NCBI GenBank assembly: GCA_020847175.1
Contig: JADLCM010000003.1
Span: 1 to 64,000, forward strand
Reading direction: 5' to 3'
DNA: 64,000 bases
From: Phycisphaerales bacterium
GTDB lineage: Bacteria; Planctomycetota; Phycisphaerae; Phycisphaerales; UBA1924
Below the pieces are notes generated by a model. That model saw only the letters and a list, made by a program, of their open reading frames with translations. It did no database searches and was not told the origin of the DNA. Both the position numbers and the translations under genes were made by a program. Of the stretch, positions 19,601 to 27,700 are shown piece after piece. Position 1 is the first letter of the stretch, and each line of letters opens with the position of its first letter.

Positions 19601-21153
19601 CCCGCGTAGACATACAGGCGATTCACTTCGTCGCGCTGCTTCGGGGGCGTGATGAGCCCGCGGTCCGCCGGATCGACGTCGGGCCCCATGACCTTGGCGA
19701 TCTGGCCCCAGAAATCGCTCGAGGCGCCCACGGCCTTCTCGTGCCCCTTGGCCGCGAACCAGGTCGCTCCCATCAGGCCCATCGTGCCCAGCACACCCGT
19801 GCCCAGGAGCAACCGCCGGCGCGCCTGCTGCTGCTTGCGGATGTTCGTCGCGTTGGTCACCAGGCCCTTCTCCTGGAAGACCTTGGACATGAACAGGTCG
19901 CGCAGAAAGAAGGCGGTGTTGCGCGTGAACCCGCGCCCCTCGGGCAGGCTCTTGACATCCACCTTCAGGGCCTCGGCAATCTCCGCGTCAAGTTCCGCGC
20001 CCTCCTGCATCGAACTGGTGAAATAGATGCCCCGGAGAAAGAGCGGCTTGGCCGACCACTCGCCGGCGACGAAGATCATGTCCAGGTACATCCGCAGTCG
20101 CGGCGCGATCTTCAGCAGGCTGTCCGGAAAGGAGTAGAGCGAGTCCACTTCATCGGTGCGCCGGCCCGCGATCGGATCTTCGGTGTGCACCGGGTCGAGC
20201 AGGATGCCCAGGCGCCGGCGCCGCAGGCGCTCCGCGACCTGGCGCAGGTGGTTCTCGACCTGATCAGCCTTGAACGGCGTCTCCAGGTCGCCGGGGTTGC
20301 TCCACCCCAGGATCTGGCTCTGCATCTGCGGGTCCGTCACGTCCTTGAAGAACTCGCGGAACCCGTTGATGAGGTCGCACTTGGTGATGACCACGAAGAC
20401 CGGGAATCGCACCCCCAGCGCCCGCTGGATCGCGTCAAGCTGCTCCGCGATCCGCCCGCCCTTCTTCTGCAGCGCGTCCGCCGTGTCGGCGATCAGGCTG
20501 TCGGCCGGGATCACCAGCAGCATGCCGTTGATCGGGCAGTTCGGACGCCCGGAACGCAGCAGCGTCAGAAACTCCTTCCACTCGCTCGTCTTCCCGGGCT
20601 CGACCTCCTCAAACATGAGCCGCCCGGCGGTGTCCAGCACGATGGCGTGGTTGGTGAACCACCAGTTCATGTTGAGCGTGCCGCCCGCGCCCTGGAGCTG
20701 GTCCTGAAGGCCCGGCGGGAATCCGACGTTGCAGTGCCTGATGGCCTCGGTCTTGCCCGAACCGGGTTCACCCACGAGCAGGTACCAGGGCAGGGCGTAG
20801 ATGTCCTTGCCGTGCTCGCGGAAGGTCGCGACGCCCTCCTCGAACCGGCGCCGCAGGTCATCCAGGCGCGCCCGGCGCGCCGCGTCGGAGACACCCATCG
20901 GCGCCGCCCCGGCGTTCTCCGCCAGTCGCCTCTCGAAGGGCTTGGCCTTGCCCTTGTCGATCATCTTCAGCACGCCCTTGAAGATGACCAGCGCAAGCCC
21001 CGCAAGCGCCAACCCCAGGATGACCACGCCGACGTACTTCGGGGCCGCGAAATACGTCGCGGCGACGATCAACCCCGCCAACGCCACGAGGCCGCCGCCC
21101 CTCACCGAGGCGGGCAGGCTCTGGATCCTCTGGATCATGCCCACGTTCAGCAT
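16669..21153 (-). CDS. tssM: TssM (IcmF), T6SS inner-membrane core protein
   Basis: A 1,494-residue protein, longer than most TssM proteins. Two N-terminal membrane spans (about 20-37 and 41-58) are followed by a cytoplasmic NTPase-like domain. That domain has an intact Walker A motif GEPGSGKT at 128-135, the TNHAIVLDTAGR motif, and the VITKCDLINGF region, all diagnostic of IcmF. A third span (about 447-468) precedes a long periplasmic helical region and a C-terminal beta-rich domain (GQPLTIKFHENFEAGGSVGV) that in the family contacts the TssJ lipoprotein. TssM is the central column of the TssJLM membrane complex. The start overlaps no upstream gene: ATG lies four bases after the TssL stop, with GGGAG nine bases upstream, which implies translational coupling. 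TssK, TssL, TssM and the TagF fusion form a tight operon. Confidence 0.95.
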   Translation of the reverse strand: MLNVGMIQRIQSLPASVRGGGLVALAGLIVAATYFAAPKYVGVVILGLALAGLALVIFKGVLKMIDKGKAKPFERRLAENAGAAPMGVSDAARRARLDDLRRRFEEGVATFREHGKDIYALPWYLLVGEPGSGKTEAIRHCNVGFPPGLQDQLQGAGGTLNMNWWFTNHAIVLDTAGRLMFEEVEPGKTSEWKEFLTLLRSGRPNCPINGMLLVIPADSLIADTADALQKKGGRIAEQLDAIQRALGVRFPVFVVITKCDLINGFREFFKDVTDPQMQSQILGWSNPGDLETPFKADQVENHLRQVAERLRRRRLGILLDPVHTEDPIAGRRTDEVDSLYSFPDSLLKIAPRLRMYLDMIFVAGEWSAKPLFLRGIYFTSSMQEGAELDAEIAEALKVDVKSLPEGRGFTRNTAFFLRDLFMSKVFQEKGLVTNATNIRKQQQARRRLLLGTGVLGTMGLMGATWFAAKGHEKAVGASSDFWGQIAKVMGPDVDPADRGLITPPKQRDEVNRLYVYAGGDTNFTPEGDRRTVVREDGKDLQKFELPLRTRDMASTREDTPLMFRPIAGLTGGDVFAKETPAHEQVLSEIVLEPCTSALFDRFRRGEKAPWQGAAETNALAQALRLRAACAGRAPAEGTVFDLRAVATFCVDSEELAGEVPQQIQQLQDVIDWTYSDKGGGRSWPPGKVRDIVDASMDDGDPTGIAVGRFIENWAQAAVKGNNLPGADTLKKLGDLQGAIAEMTRIEGEILQVIGFDKVDTVAQYTEASAEYLRRFGALQSAKARVDGAVGALNLGAGEPGLARRLDAAIAEARGAARTEYDLLTGALGPKPEAGVDEPGSIKGVRDRLELGWQGLETDWNTRKTALGEQLAALERAELVRRDANSALTFERRFALYKTAADRLTEAQAFTPSGELFSLGDELAGAQRRSEAASATLGPQLLPQDASAPAMTNAKTFAERAIQAAQRFETNASIARASGTISGAEALARLVKARAQAAGVPDVERPVLPLAPDMQGGAFDASYHPAVARTVIDAVVAMRGRIEPGAAGAIAPLDAAVLKDGVADVERAVGEYVNAYGAYWSTDLERAMTVRTDANWTNTREALRQMNLTETSGALRQLAEEAVKALEMPEPFASRLPQGVKDAKARLSAAAAGLADETYREALSAVRSKWRSLPETAGQASAQVLGMTPDDFAEQYLGTEAKVYGEGSKPARVPYWSNVVKAALTDLSAESNRLATESFRSLMRNRRAAPLCADETLSLTRDEMLQTFKEVQGIVLPSPSGAPTGSLIRDGARLPQGFSDAEEALAAMRGGGAVTDQRERDWFTKGVQPVVEFLRGPDVDNPAYPAWELVILPYDLSDTHRQAADQFKEIEVSGGGLGQIFLIPSRAANEQTGVRLSVCPGQPLTIKFHENFEAGGSVGVTQEVRLDPTWSILGTLRTGKWEAVATKPGVYAVPVSLSKPGGWTGTYMLGVRFPQRDPRAALGNWPRSTTWPQPR

Positions 21154-21157
21154 GTCG

Positions 21158-21841
21158 TTATTCTCCCGCCTTGCTCTGGGGGGCGATCTCGTTGAATGCC
21201 TTGTTGAGGGTTGACGAGCTCCGCTTGTAGAGCACGATGTTGCCCGCGACCAGAGCCACGACCAGCGCCAGCAGCACCACCACGATCGCCATCAGGCTCC
21301 GCCCCGGAGGCTGCACGAGGTTGCGCTTGTCCACGTGCTCGTAGGCCTCCGGGCACAGGCGCGCGCTGTCATTGAGTTCCATCATCCCGCTCAGGCGCGC
21401 CGCCAGCGCCTTCATCCGCTGGCGCAGATACTCCGGCTGCCCGACATACACCCCCGTGAACCCCAGCCCGATGCACACATAGAACACGGCGAGGCGCTCC
21501 GTCGCCGCCTGCGACGACTCCGCCATGGTCTCCTCCAGCAGGTCGAAGAAGTGCTCATCTCCCGCAAGCATGTTCTCGTCGTGCGCCAGTTCCTTGAAGT
21601 CGCGGGCGAAATCGAGCTTGCTCTCCTTCACCATGAAGTCCACGAAGTACACGAGCGGCAGGCGCACCTTCTCATACTGCTCGCCCAGCCCCTGCGCCCC
21701 CGCTTCGCTCCGCATCCGCGCCAGCAGCGCGATCACCTCCGACCGCACCGTGCCCACGTCGATCCGAACGCCCTTGCGGGCCGAACGGTTCAGGCGGCAG
21801 ACATACTGAAACAACGGGTCGCACAGCTCCAGGAGCGTCAT
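21158..21841 (-). CDS. tssL: TssL (DotU), T6SS inner-membrane protein
   Basis: A 227-residue protein with the DotU-family helical cytoplasmic domain. Recognisable segments are LCDPLFQYVCRLN at the start, VDFMVKES, HFFDLLEETM, and FYVCIGLGFTGVY followed by a Leu/Arg-rich segment. A single C-terminal membrane anchor lies at about residues 181-204. It has no OmpA/peptidoglycan-binding extension, so another protein must supply any cell-wall anchoring. TssL dimers pair with TssM in the membrane complex and contact TssK. The gene begins 19 bp after the tssK stop, with GAGGTG upstream, and ends four bases before tssM. Confidence 0.93.
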   Translation of the reverse strand: MTLLELCDPLFQYVCRLNRSARKGVRIDVGTVRSEVIALLARMRSEAGAQGLGEQYEKVRLPLVYFVDFMVKESKLDFARDFKELAHDENMLAGDEHFFDLLEETMAESSQAATERLAVFYVCIGLGFTGVYVGQPEYLRQRMKALAARLSGMMELNDSARLCPEAYEHVDKRNLVQPPGRSLMAIVVVLLALVVALVAGNIVLYKRSSSTLNKAFNEIAPQSKAGE

Positions 21842-21860
21842 GCTCGCACCTCGCCCCCGA

Positions 21861-23228
21861 CTATTGCGGGATGGTCATGTACAACGCGACTTCCTCGAAC
21901 CGGTTCTGCTCCACGCCGTCGAACTTCACCGCCATCACCCGCTCCTGCGTGATCCGCTCCCACATCCGCTGGCTCTCGGCCCGCTGAAGCCGGAAATAGT
22001 TGAGCCCCGAGGGTGAGGGCAGCTGGAGAGGCGGGTGCCGCTCCTCCTTGAGAGAGACGCCGCGCAGGCGGGCCTGCACCAGGCTCTTGGTCATCAGCTT
22101 GAAGTTGTCCGGGTTCTCCACGAGCGCCGCCAGGGCCCGGGGGTCTTCGCCGGTCTTGATGCCGAGAAAATACTCGTTGGGACCGGTGATGTGCTTGTCC
22201 TCGAGGTCGAGCAGCAGAACGCCCCCGTCGAGGCGGAAGACCGCCTTCATCCACGTGCCCGAACGCTCTACCTTCAGGTGGGCGCGGATCTTGTTGCACA
22301 GTTCCACGAAGGACACCGCCGGGTCGTCGTGGTCGTACCGGGGGGCCTCGAAGGGGTCGATGTCCGGGTGCGCCGCGGCGAGCCCCGAGAGGCAGTCCCG
22401 CAGTTCCAGGTACATCTCCACCGGGCTCACCGCGTGCGCCGCCTGCACCAGCGTGGGCAGCCGCCCCGCCGCCCGGTTGAGCGCCCCGAGCTTGAGCATC
22501 TGCTGCACGCCCACGCCCCGGAGCGACTCCACGTTGAACCCGCCCCGGGTCATCTGCACCACCAGTTCCTTGCGGCTGGCCTCGATCTGGTTCGACAGGT
22601 CGCGCACCATCTCGCGCAGCGTCGGTGAGCCCGCGATCACCAGGCACGCGGGGATGAACTGCGGATCCTGCCGGGGCAGGCCCGATTCCTCGCCGAGCCC
22701 GCGGGTGATCCTCAGCAGGGGCATCACCTCCATGTCCGTCCGGTCGTCGGCGTCCAGCATCAGCCGCGCGTTGACCTTGCGCACCAGCACCGGCTGCGGG
22801 TTATCCCCGCCGTTCTCGTCCGCCTGCTCGGTCTCCGCCACGCGGAAAATCCGCTTGGTGCGCCAGTCCGCCCCGCTTCCCGCCTCGATCGAGTTCGCGC
22901 GCCCCGCGTAATACAGAGGCACGCCGAGGCTCACCACGAACCCCCGCGTGCTCGCGTTGAACGCCGCCTCGATGTCCAGCGCGGGCAGTTCCGCCCCCTC
23001 CGGAAACTCCACCACGGCGCCCGAGGGCATCGCGACCCGCAGCCGGTCAAACCGCACCCGCATGTTCTCGAGTTCATCGCGGCTGATCTTCGCCTCGATC
23101 ACGCCGTAGGGATAGGGCCACCCGAGCCCGCGCTCGCCCTGCAGGCGTGCCAGCAGCATGCGCTGCATCGTCTGGAGATGGTGGGGCTGCAAAAAGAGCC
23201 CCTCGTGCCAGTGAACCTGCAGCGTCAT
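21861..23228 (-). CDS. tssK: TssK, T6SS baseplate-to-membrane-complex adaptor
   Basis: A 455-residue protein of usual TssK length. The N-terminus VHWHEGLFLQPHHLQ is the near-invariant TssK signature. Other family segments are LPALDIEAAF, LPTLVQAAHAVSPVEMYLEL and the C-terminal region TGPNEYFLGIKTGEDP, then LPSPSGLNYFRLQR. TssK trimers link the phage-like baseplate to the TssL/TssM membrane complex, so its presence implies that a baseplate exists, although no TssE, TssF or TssG gene is in the window. A GGGAGG Shine-Dalgarno precedes the ATG. It lies in an operon with TssL and TssM downstream. Confidence 0.94.
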   Translation of the reverse strand: MTLQVHWHEGLFLQPHHLQTMQRMLLARLQGERGLGWPYPYGVIEAKISRDELENMRVRFDRLRVAMPSGAVVEFPEGAELPALDIEAAFNASTRGFVVSLGVPLYYAGRANSIEAGSGADWRTKRIFRVAETEQADENGGDNPQPVLVRKVNARLMLDADDRTDMEVMPLLRITRGLGEESGLPRQDPQFIPACLVIAGSPTLREMVRDLSNQIEASRKELVVQMTRGGFNVESLRGVGVQQMLKLGALNRAAGRLPTLVQAAHAVSPVEMYLELRDCLSGLAAAHPDIDPFEAPRYDHDDPAVSFVELCNKIRAHLKVERSGTWMKAVFRLDGGVLLLDLEDKHITGPNEYFLGIKTGEDPRALAALVENPDNFKLMTKSLVQARLRGVSLKEERHPPLQLPSPSGLNYFRLQRAESQRMWERITQERVMAVKFDGVEQNRFEEVALYMTIPQ

Positions 23229-23259
23229 CCGCGCGTCCTCCCGTCCGGTTCAGCCCGCG

Positions 23260-24192
23260 TCATGTCCGCCCCCGGCCCAGCAGCGGCAGCACGTAGTCCG
23301 CCATCGCGTGCATCATCTCCACTTCAAACGAGTTGGGGTCAAGCGACTGGCAGAGCTGCGAGTACTTCTTCCAGTACGCCACCTCCCAGGCCTCCCAGGC
23401 GCGCTTGCCCTCGTCCTTGGCGGCCGCCATCACCGCGTCGGGCTGGAGATTCTGCAATCGCACATAGGCCAGGTGCCCGGCCTGGCTCACCGAGGCGATC
23501 ACCGCCGCGGAGAGCTGGCGCAGGTCTTCAAGTTCCTGCTGAATCTCGTTCTGCGACACGTCCGCCCCGCCGTCGAGCCAGTGTCCGAGCGCCCGCTGCA
23601 ACTGCCCGCGCCGCTTCACGTTGGATCGGGGCGCCATCTGCTGCCAGGTCGCCCACACCACTTTGTCCAGGCGCAGCGTGAACTCGAGCAGCATCGCCAG
23701 CGCTTCCAGCGCACGCCCCGAGTTCGGCTGACCCTTGGGCCCCCCGGCGCAGAGCCCCCGCAGGCGCTGCAACGAGGCTTCCGGCCAGCTCCCCACCCCG
23801 CCCGAACTCAGCCCGGCCTCTTCGAGCGTGCGCCGCACCGCGAGCTTCTTCTCCTCCGGCAGGTCCTTGCAGAGGTCGATGAGTCGCTTGAGCACGAAGC
23901 TCGGGTCGCTCCACTCCTTCTGGTCCGCCGTGCTCCGCGTGCCCCCGGTTGCCGGGGCCGCCGCCCCGCCCCGTGACACGTCGTTGTCCCAGCTCGGAAA
24001 CCGGGCCGCGAGCAGATCGAGAAACTCGGCCCGGCTGTGCGCCACAACCCCCTGCAAAGCCCGCCCGATCTCATCCTCCAATTGCTCCCGGCGCAGGTCG
24101 GGCGCCTCGTCCGCCAGGTCGGACTGGATCGCCCGCAGGCGGGTCGCGAGGTCTTCAACCTTCGCCAGCAGATCGTGGTTGGCTGAACTCAC
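23260..24192 (-). CDS. T6SS-associated protein resembling the C-terminal domain of TagH/Fha (no FHA domain)
   Basis: About 310 residues, hydrophilic, with no signal peptide or membrane span. The C-terminal half (GRALEALAMLLEF, then LAYVRLQNLQPDAVM and RAWEAWEVAYWKKYSQL) has the pattern of the helical domain that follows the FHA domain in T6SS TagH/Fha proteins. The phosphothreonine-binding FHA domain itself is absent. In canonical systems Fha links the threonine kinase PpkA to the apparatus; here the neighbouring kinase-like protein also looks catalytically weak. The GTG at 24192 lies ten bases after AGGAGG and is preferred over the ATG at 24201, which is only one base from it. The gene ends 31 bp before tssK, so it is probably the first gene of that operon. 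The family assignment is by pattern only. Confidence 0.55.
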   Translation of the reverse strand: MSSANHDLLAKVEDLATRLRAIQSDLADEAPDLRREQLEDEIGRALQGVVAHSRAEFLDLLAARFPSWDNDVSRGGAAAPATGGTRSTADQKEWSDPSFVLKRLIDLCKDLPEEKKLAVRRTLEEAGLSSGGVGSWPEASLQRLRGLCAGGPKGQPNSGRALEALAMLLEFTLRLDKVVWATWQQMAPRSNVKRRGQLQRALGHWLDGGADVSQNEIQQELEDLRQLSAAVIASVSQAGHLAYVRLQNLQPDAVMAAAKDEGKRAWEAWEVAYWKKYSQLCQSLDPNSFEVEMMHAMADYVLPLLGRGRT

Positions 24193-24432
24193 GGGCCTCA
24201 TGCCTCCTCTGTCAGCCCTCCGGGGGCAAGGGGCATGATAAGGCCCGATAGCCGCGCGTGCCCGGACCGGTCCGCGCTTCCCGGTCCTTCACACCCGCCG
24301 AAGCGTGCGCCTGCTCCGATTGCGCCGCCCGGTACGTCCGCCCCCGCGCTCCCGCCGACTCTTCCGCTCTGTCCCCGTGCGCGCCCCGTCGATACCAACT
24401 CCGCCGCACGTCGGCTCACGGAGGAACCCGCC

Positions 24433-24708
24433 ATGAAGCGCCAGCGCCTGATGCTCGCCTCGCTTGGTCTGCTCGCCCTCGCCGGTCTCACCGGTTGCCA
24501 GTCCGGATCGGTCGGTCGGTCGTTCGGCCGGGCCAAGTTCCTCCCCAACCCGATGGGCCTCAAGAATGAGTTCGGGCGTCTGAACGTCGGCGCGGGCGAC
24601 GCGCTCGGCGCCGCGGTCTTCGGCCAGGAAGTGACCCTCGCGAAGGCCGAGCAATTCGGTGACAGCCAGTATGCCGCCTTCATCGAGGCGAACGACCTCA
24701 ACGATTGA
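24433..24708 (+). CDS. Small predicted lipoprotein inside the T6SS island
   Basis: A 91-residue protein with a type II signal peptide: MKRQRLML, a Leu/Ala-rich core, then the lipobox LTGC. The mature part is short (GRAKFLPNPMGLKNEFGRL onward) and acidic at the end. A good Shine-Dalgarno (GGAGG, starting 13 bases before the ATG) supports the start. It is transcribed opposite to the surrounding T6SS genes and its end faces the end of the kinase-like gene 62 bp away. It shares the 24193-24432 intergenic region with the TagH-like gene, so the two are divergently expressed. I do not recognise a family. It is far smaller than usual TssJ proteins. Confidence 0.7.
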   Translation: MKRQRLMLASLGLLALAGLTGCQSGSVGRSFGRAKFLPNPMGLKNEFGRLNVGAGDALGAAVFGQEVTLAKAEQFGDSQYAAFIEANDLND

Positions 24709-24770
24709 CCATCTCCGGCCGTCGATGCGCAGCGCCCGGGGGCCTGGCTCTCGGGCGTTCTCGTGCGCGC

Positions 24771-27700
24771 TCAGGGAGTCCAGTCATACACGGGCTCCCC
24801 AAGGACTGGCCGAACTCGATCGGCAAACCCTTGGCGAGCAGGGGCGAGCGCCGCATCGAACGCCAGCCGGAAGCCAACATCCGTGAACGACCTGCCCCGC
24901 ACCAAAGCCGCCGGAGTGCTCTTGAGCGCGATCGCCTCCGTCGCCCCCAGTTCAGGGGGCCACACGGCCGACCCCCCCATCACGCCCGTCTGGTCTGCCC
25001 CCATCGCACCGTACTCCGCGACATTGCCCAGGATGTTCGCGAACACTGATCCGCGGTTGGACGCATCCACCGGGTCGAACCAGAGCGTCCCGTCGCTCGC
25101 CGCCTCTGCGGGCACGGTGGCATCCCCTGCCGTCGGCGGCGTGTCGCTGACCTCCAGCGCCGCCCTGGCCGCCCCGACCGACCCCGAGTCGGGCCACACT
25201 GCCATGCCGAACTGCTGCGTCCGAGCATCTTCCAAGACCTGCAGGCGCGTGTGTTCGAGTTCGGTGCCAAAGACCGCATCCCGTGTGTTCCAGGTCGCCC
25301 CTCCCGCGGAGTTCGCCATCGCGATGCCCGCCGCGAACTCCCCCGGCGACGGCAGGCGGCAGCCGGCCCGCTCTGCCGCCAGGCGGGCCGCTTCGATCGA
25401 CACGCTCTGCATCGGAGAAGAATCGCCTGGTTTCCCAGGATCAAACCCGGCTGGGTAGGTTCCCGCCCCGGCCTGCTCCACGCCGATCCACTGCTGCCCC
25501 GCCTGAATCGTGTTGCCGGCAAACCGCCAGGTACGCGGGTTTCGATGGTCGCGGTCGGGCACCGGCATGGACTGCAGCTCCTTCCAGAAGTTCGGCGCCC
25601 GGAAGGCATCCCAGCCGCCGCTCCCCTCGACGATCGCCCGGAACATGCCCACCGAGACCTCGTTCTCGCCCAGGTACACCGCCTGCGTGGGCGTGCCGAC
25701 GCCCTCGAGTTTCCGGAACACCAGGCGCTGCGTGGCCCCGGTGGAATCTGAACGGGTGTACGTCACGCGCTCTACGGTCGAATCGCCCGACCGGCTCCAG
25801 CCCCTCGCACCCGGGCCGACGCTGTCCAGCGCGTTCACGCTCGGCGCGCCCGAACCTTCGTTGGCCATCCGCTCGCGGATGCGTGCAATCCAGTCGCTCG
25901 TCCCGGCCGGGGCCTCGGCCCCGAGGTCGGCCAGCCCGTCGGCGTAGTCCTCCAGCACCGGGGTGAAGCGCCGCGCGAGCGCTCCGTCATCGCCCCCCTG
26001 CGCCAGCGCCGCGTCGGCGTCGGCGACGAACTTGCGCGTGAGCAGGTTCGCCCGCATGCGCGCAGAGAGCTGCGAAGCCACCCCCGCAAAGTCGTCAAAG
26101 TAGAGCCTGGCGTCATCCAACTGCTGTACGCCCGTCACCTGTTCAACCGCCTCGCGGAAGCGATTGCCGCCCCCGGATTCGATCTCGCGCACCAGCGCCG
26201 TCGCGCGGGCCGGGTCACCCATGCTCCGCGCGTTGCGCCGGACCGACCGGTAGAGTTCGACCTTGGGTCGCAGGCCGTCGGGGCGCATCCAGTCGTCGCG
26301 GGCGACCAGGGCGCGCCATGCGAGCAGGGCTCTCGGAAAATCCGCTACGTTCTGGGCCAGCGATTCGATCTCGGGGATGCTTGCGGGGAGCGAATCGGGA
26401 CGCAGCTGCGCCGCCCGGGCCAGCACGGGGGCGACCAGCGGCTCGAGGTCCGCCCATGCCGGCCGCGCCGCGGCATTCGCGATCACATCACCCCACGCCC
26501 GCCCGCCGGGCCCCGCCTCCGCCGGGCCGTAGGCCCCCTCCATGAGTCCCTCGGCCTCTGCCAGGTCACCCAGCACCGACTGCACGTCGCTGATCCACGC
26601 CGTGTATCCGACCGCCGCGGCAGACGCCGCCGGGTCAAACCCGTCGCGCGGGCGACCGCGGCTCATCTGCGCATCGTCGATCATCGCCTTCGCCGCCGCA
26701 TCGCGCCGGCGCGCCGCCGCCCGGGCGAGCGCATCGCGGATCGCGTCCGTCTGCCCACGCAGACTCCGCGGCAGGACCGACGGCGCGGGCTCGGGCGTCA
26801 GCGGCCTCTCGATCGCGGCGAGCGCCTCCTGGAGCGACTGCATGCCCGACCGGAGCGCATCGTCGTTGCCGTCCGCCTCGTGGAGGTCCAGCAATGAGAG
26901 CTTCTGCTGCTCCAGCGCCGCGTTGACCGACGCGAGCCCAAGGGTCGAGACGTTCCGCACTCCCGCGATGCTCTGGCGCAGGCTCGTGCCCGCCGAGGCC
27001 TTCGCAAGTTCCTGCCCGAATCCCTCCAGCGTGCCCCGCACTCCTTCGTCGAGCCTTCGACGCAGGTCCGCCAGTTCCGCGATGAATGCCGCGCGCGCTG
27101 GTTCGTCCAGCCTCGCCCACCCGTCGATGGCTCCCTGCACCCGCGCGCGAACCTGATCCACGATCTCGCGCTGGTCATTCACCCGACCCTGAAACCCCGC
27201 CCGGCTGGTCGGACTCTCGATGGCCTTGGCACGCTCGGTGAGCTCGCCGAGACGCTCGATCAATCCGTTCGCCGACGCGAGCAGCGTGCGCGCGTCGTCC
27301 GGCAACGGCGTCACGGTCGTCTCCACCGGCCGTTCGGCCAGGGCCCGCGTGATCGATCCTCCGCACGAGGCCAGCCAGTCCGCCAACCCTTCGCCCCCGG
27401 GCATCGGCCCCTCGGGCCATGCGACATTGGGCGGCGCCTTGCCGCCCTCGGCGGCCTGCACGCGCGCGAGCAACTCGTCCGCCGCCGAACGCACGTTGCT
27501 GAGCGCATCCTCGAGCCTTCGCAGCGCCTGGTCACCGGTCGCGCCCGCACCGGCGGCCCCCTCCAGGGCCCGCAGCGCCGGCCTGACCCGTTCATCCACG
27601 GGCAGCCCGGCCTCTTTCAAACTCACAAGCGTGCGGTCCAGCGCTTCGTAACGCTCAAGAACCGTGCGTGCGACCGGCGCGGCACGCACCACGCCCACCA

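Noticed and set aside
18085-21195. Long plus-strand frame (over 1,000 codons) opposite tssM
   Set aside because: tssM on the minus strand has diagnostic IcmF motifs. The plus frame is His/Arg/Leu-rich shadow sequence caused by high GC.
23260-24201. TssA (ImpA) for the protein upstream of TssK
   Set aside because: The ImpA N-terminal signature is absent. The C-terminal pattern fits the TagH/Fha C-terminal domain better.
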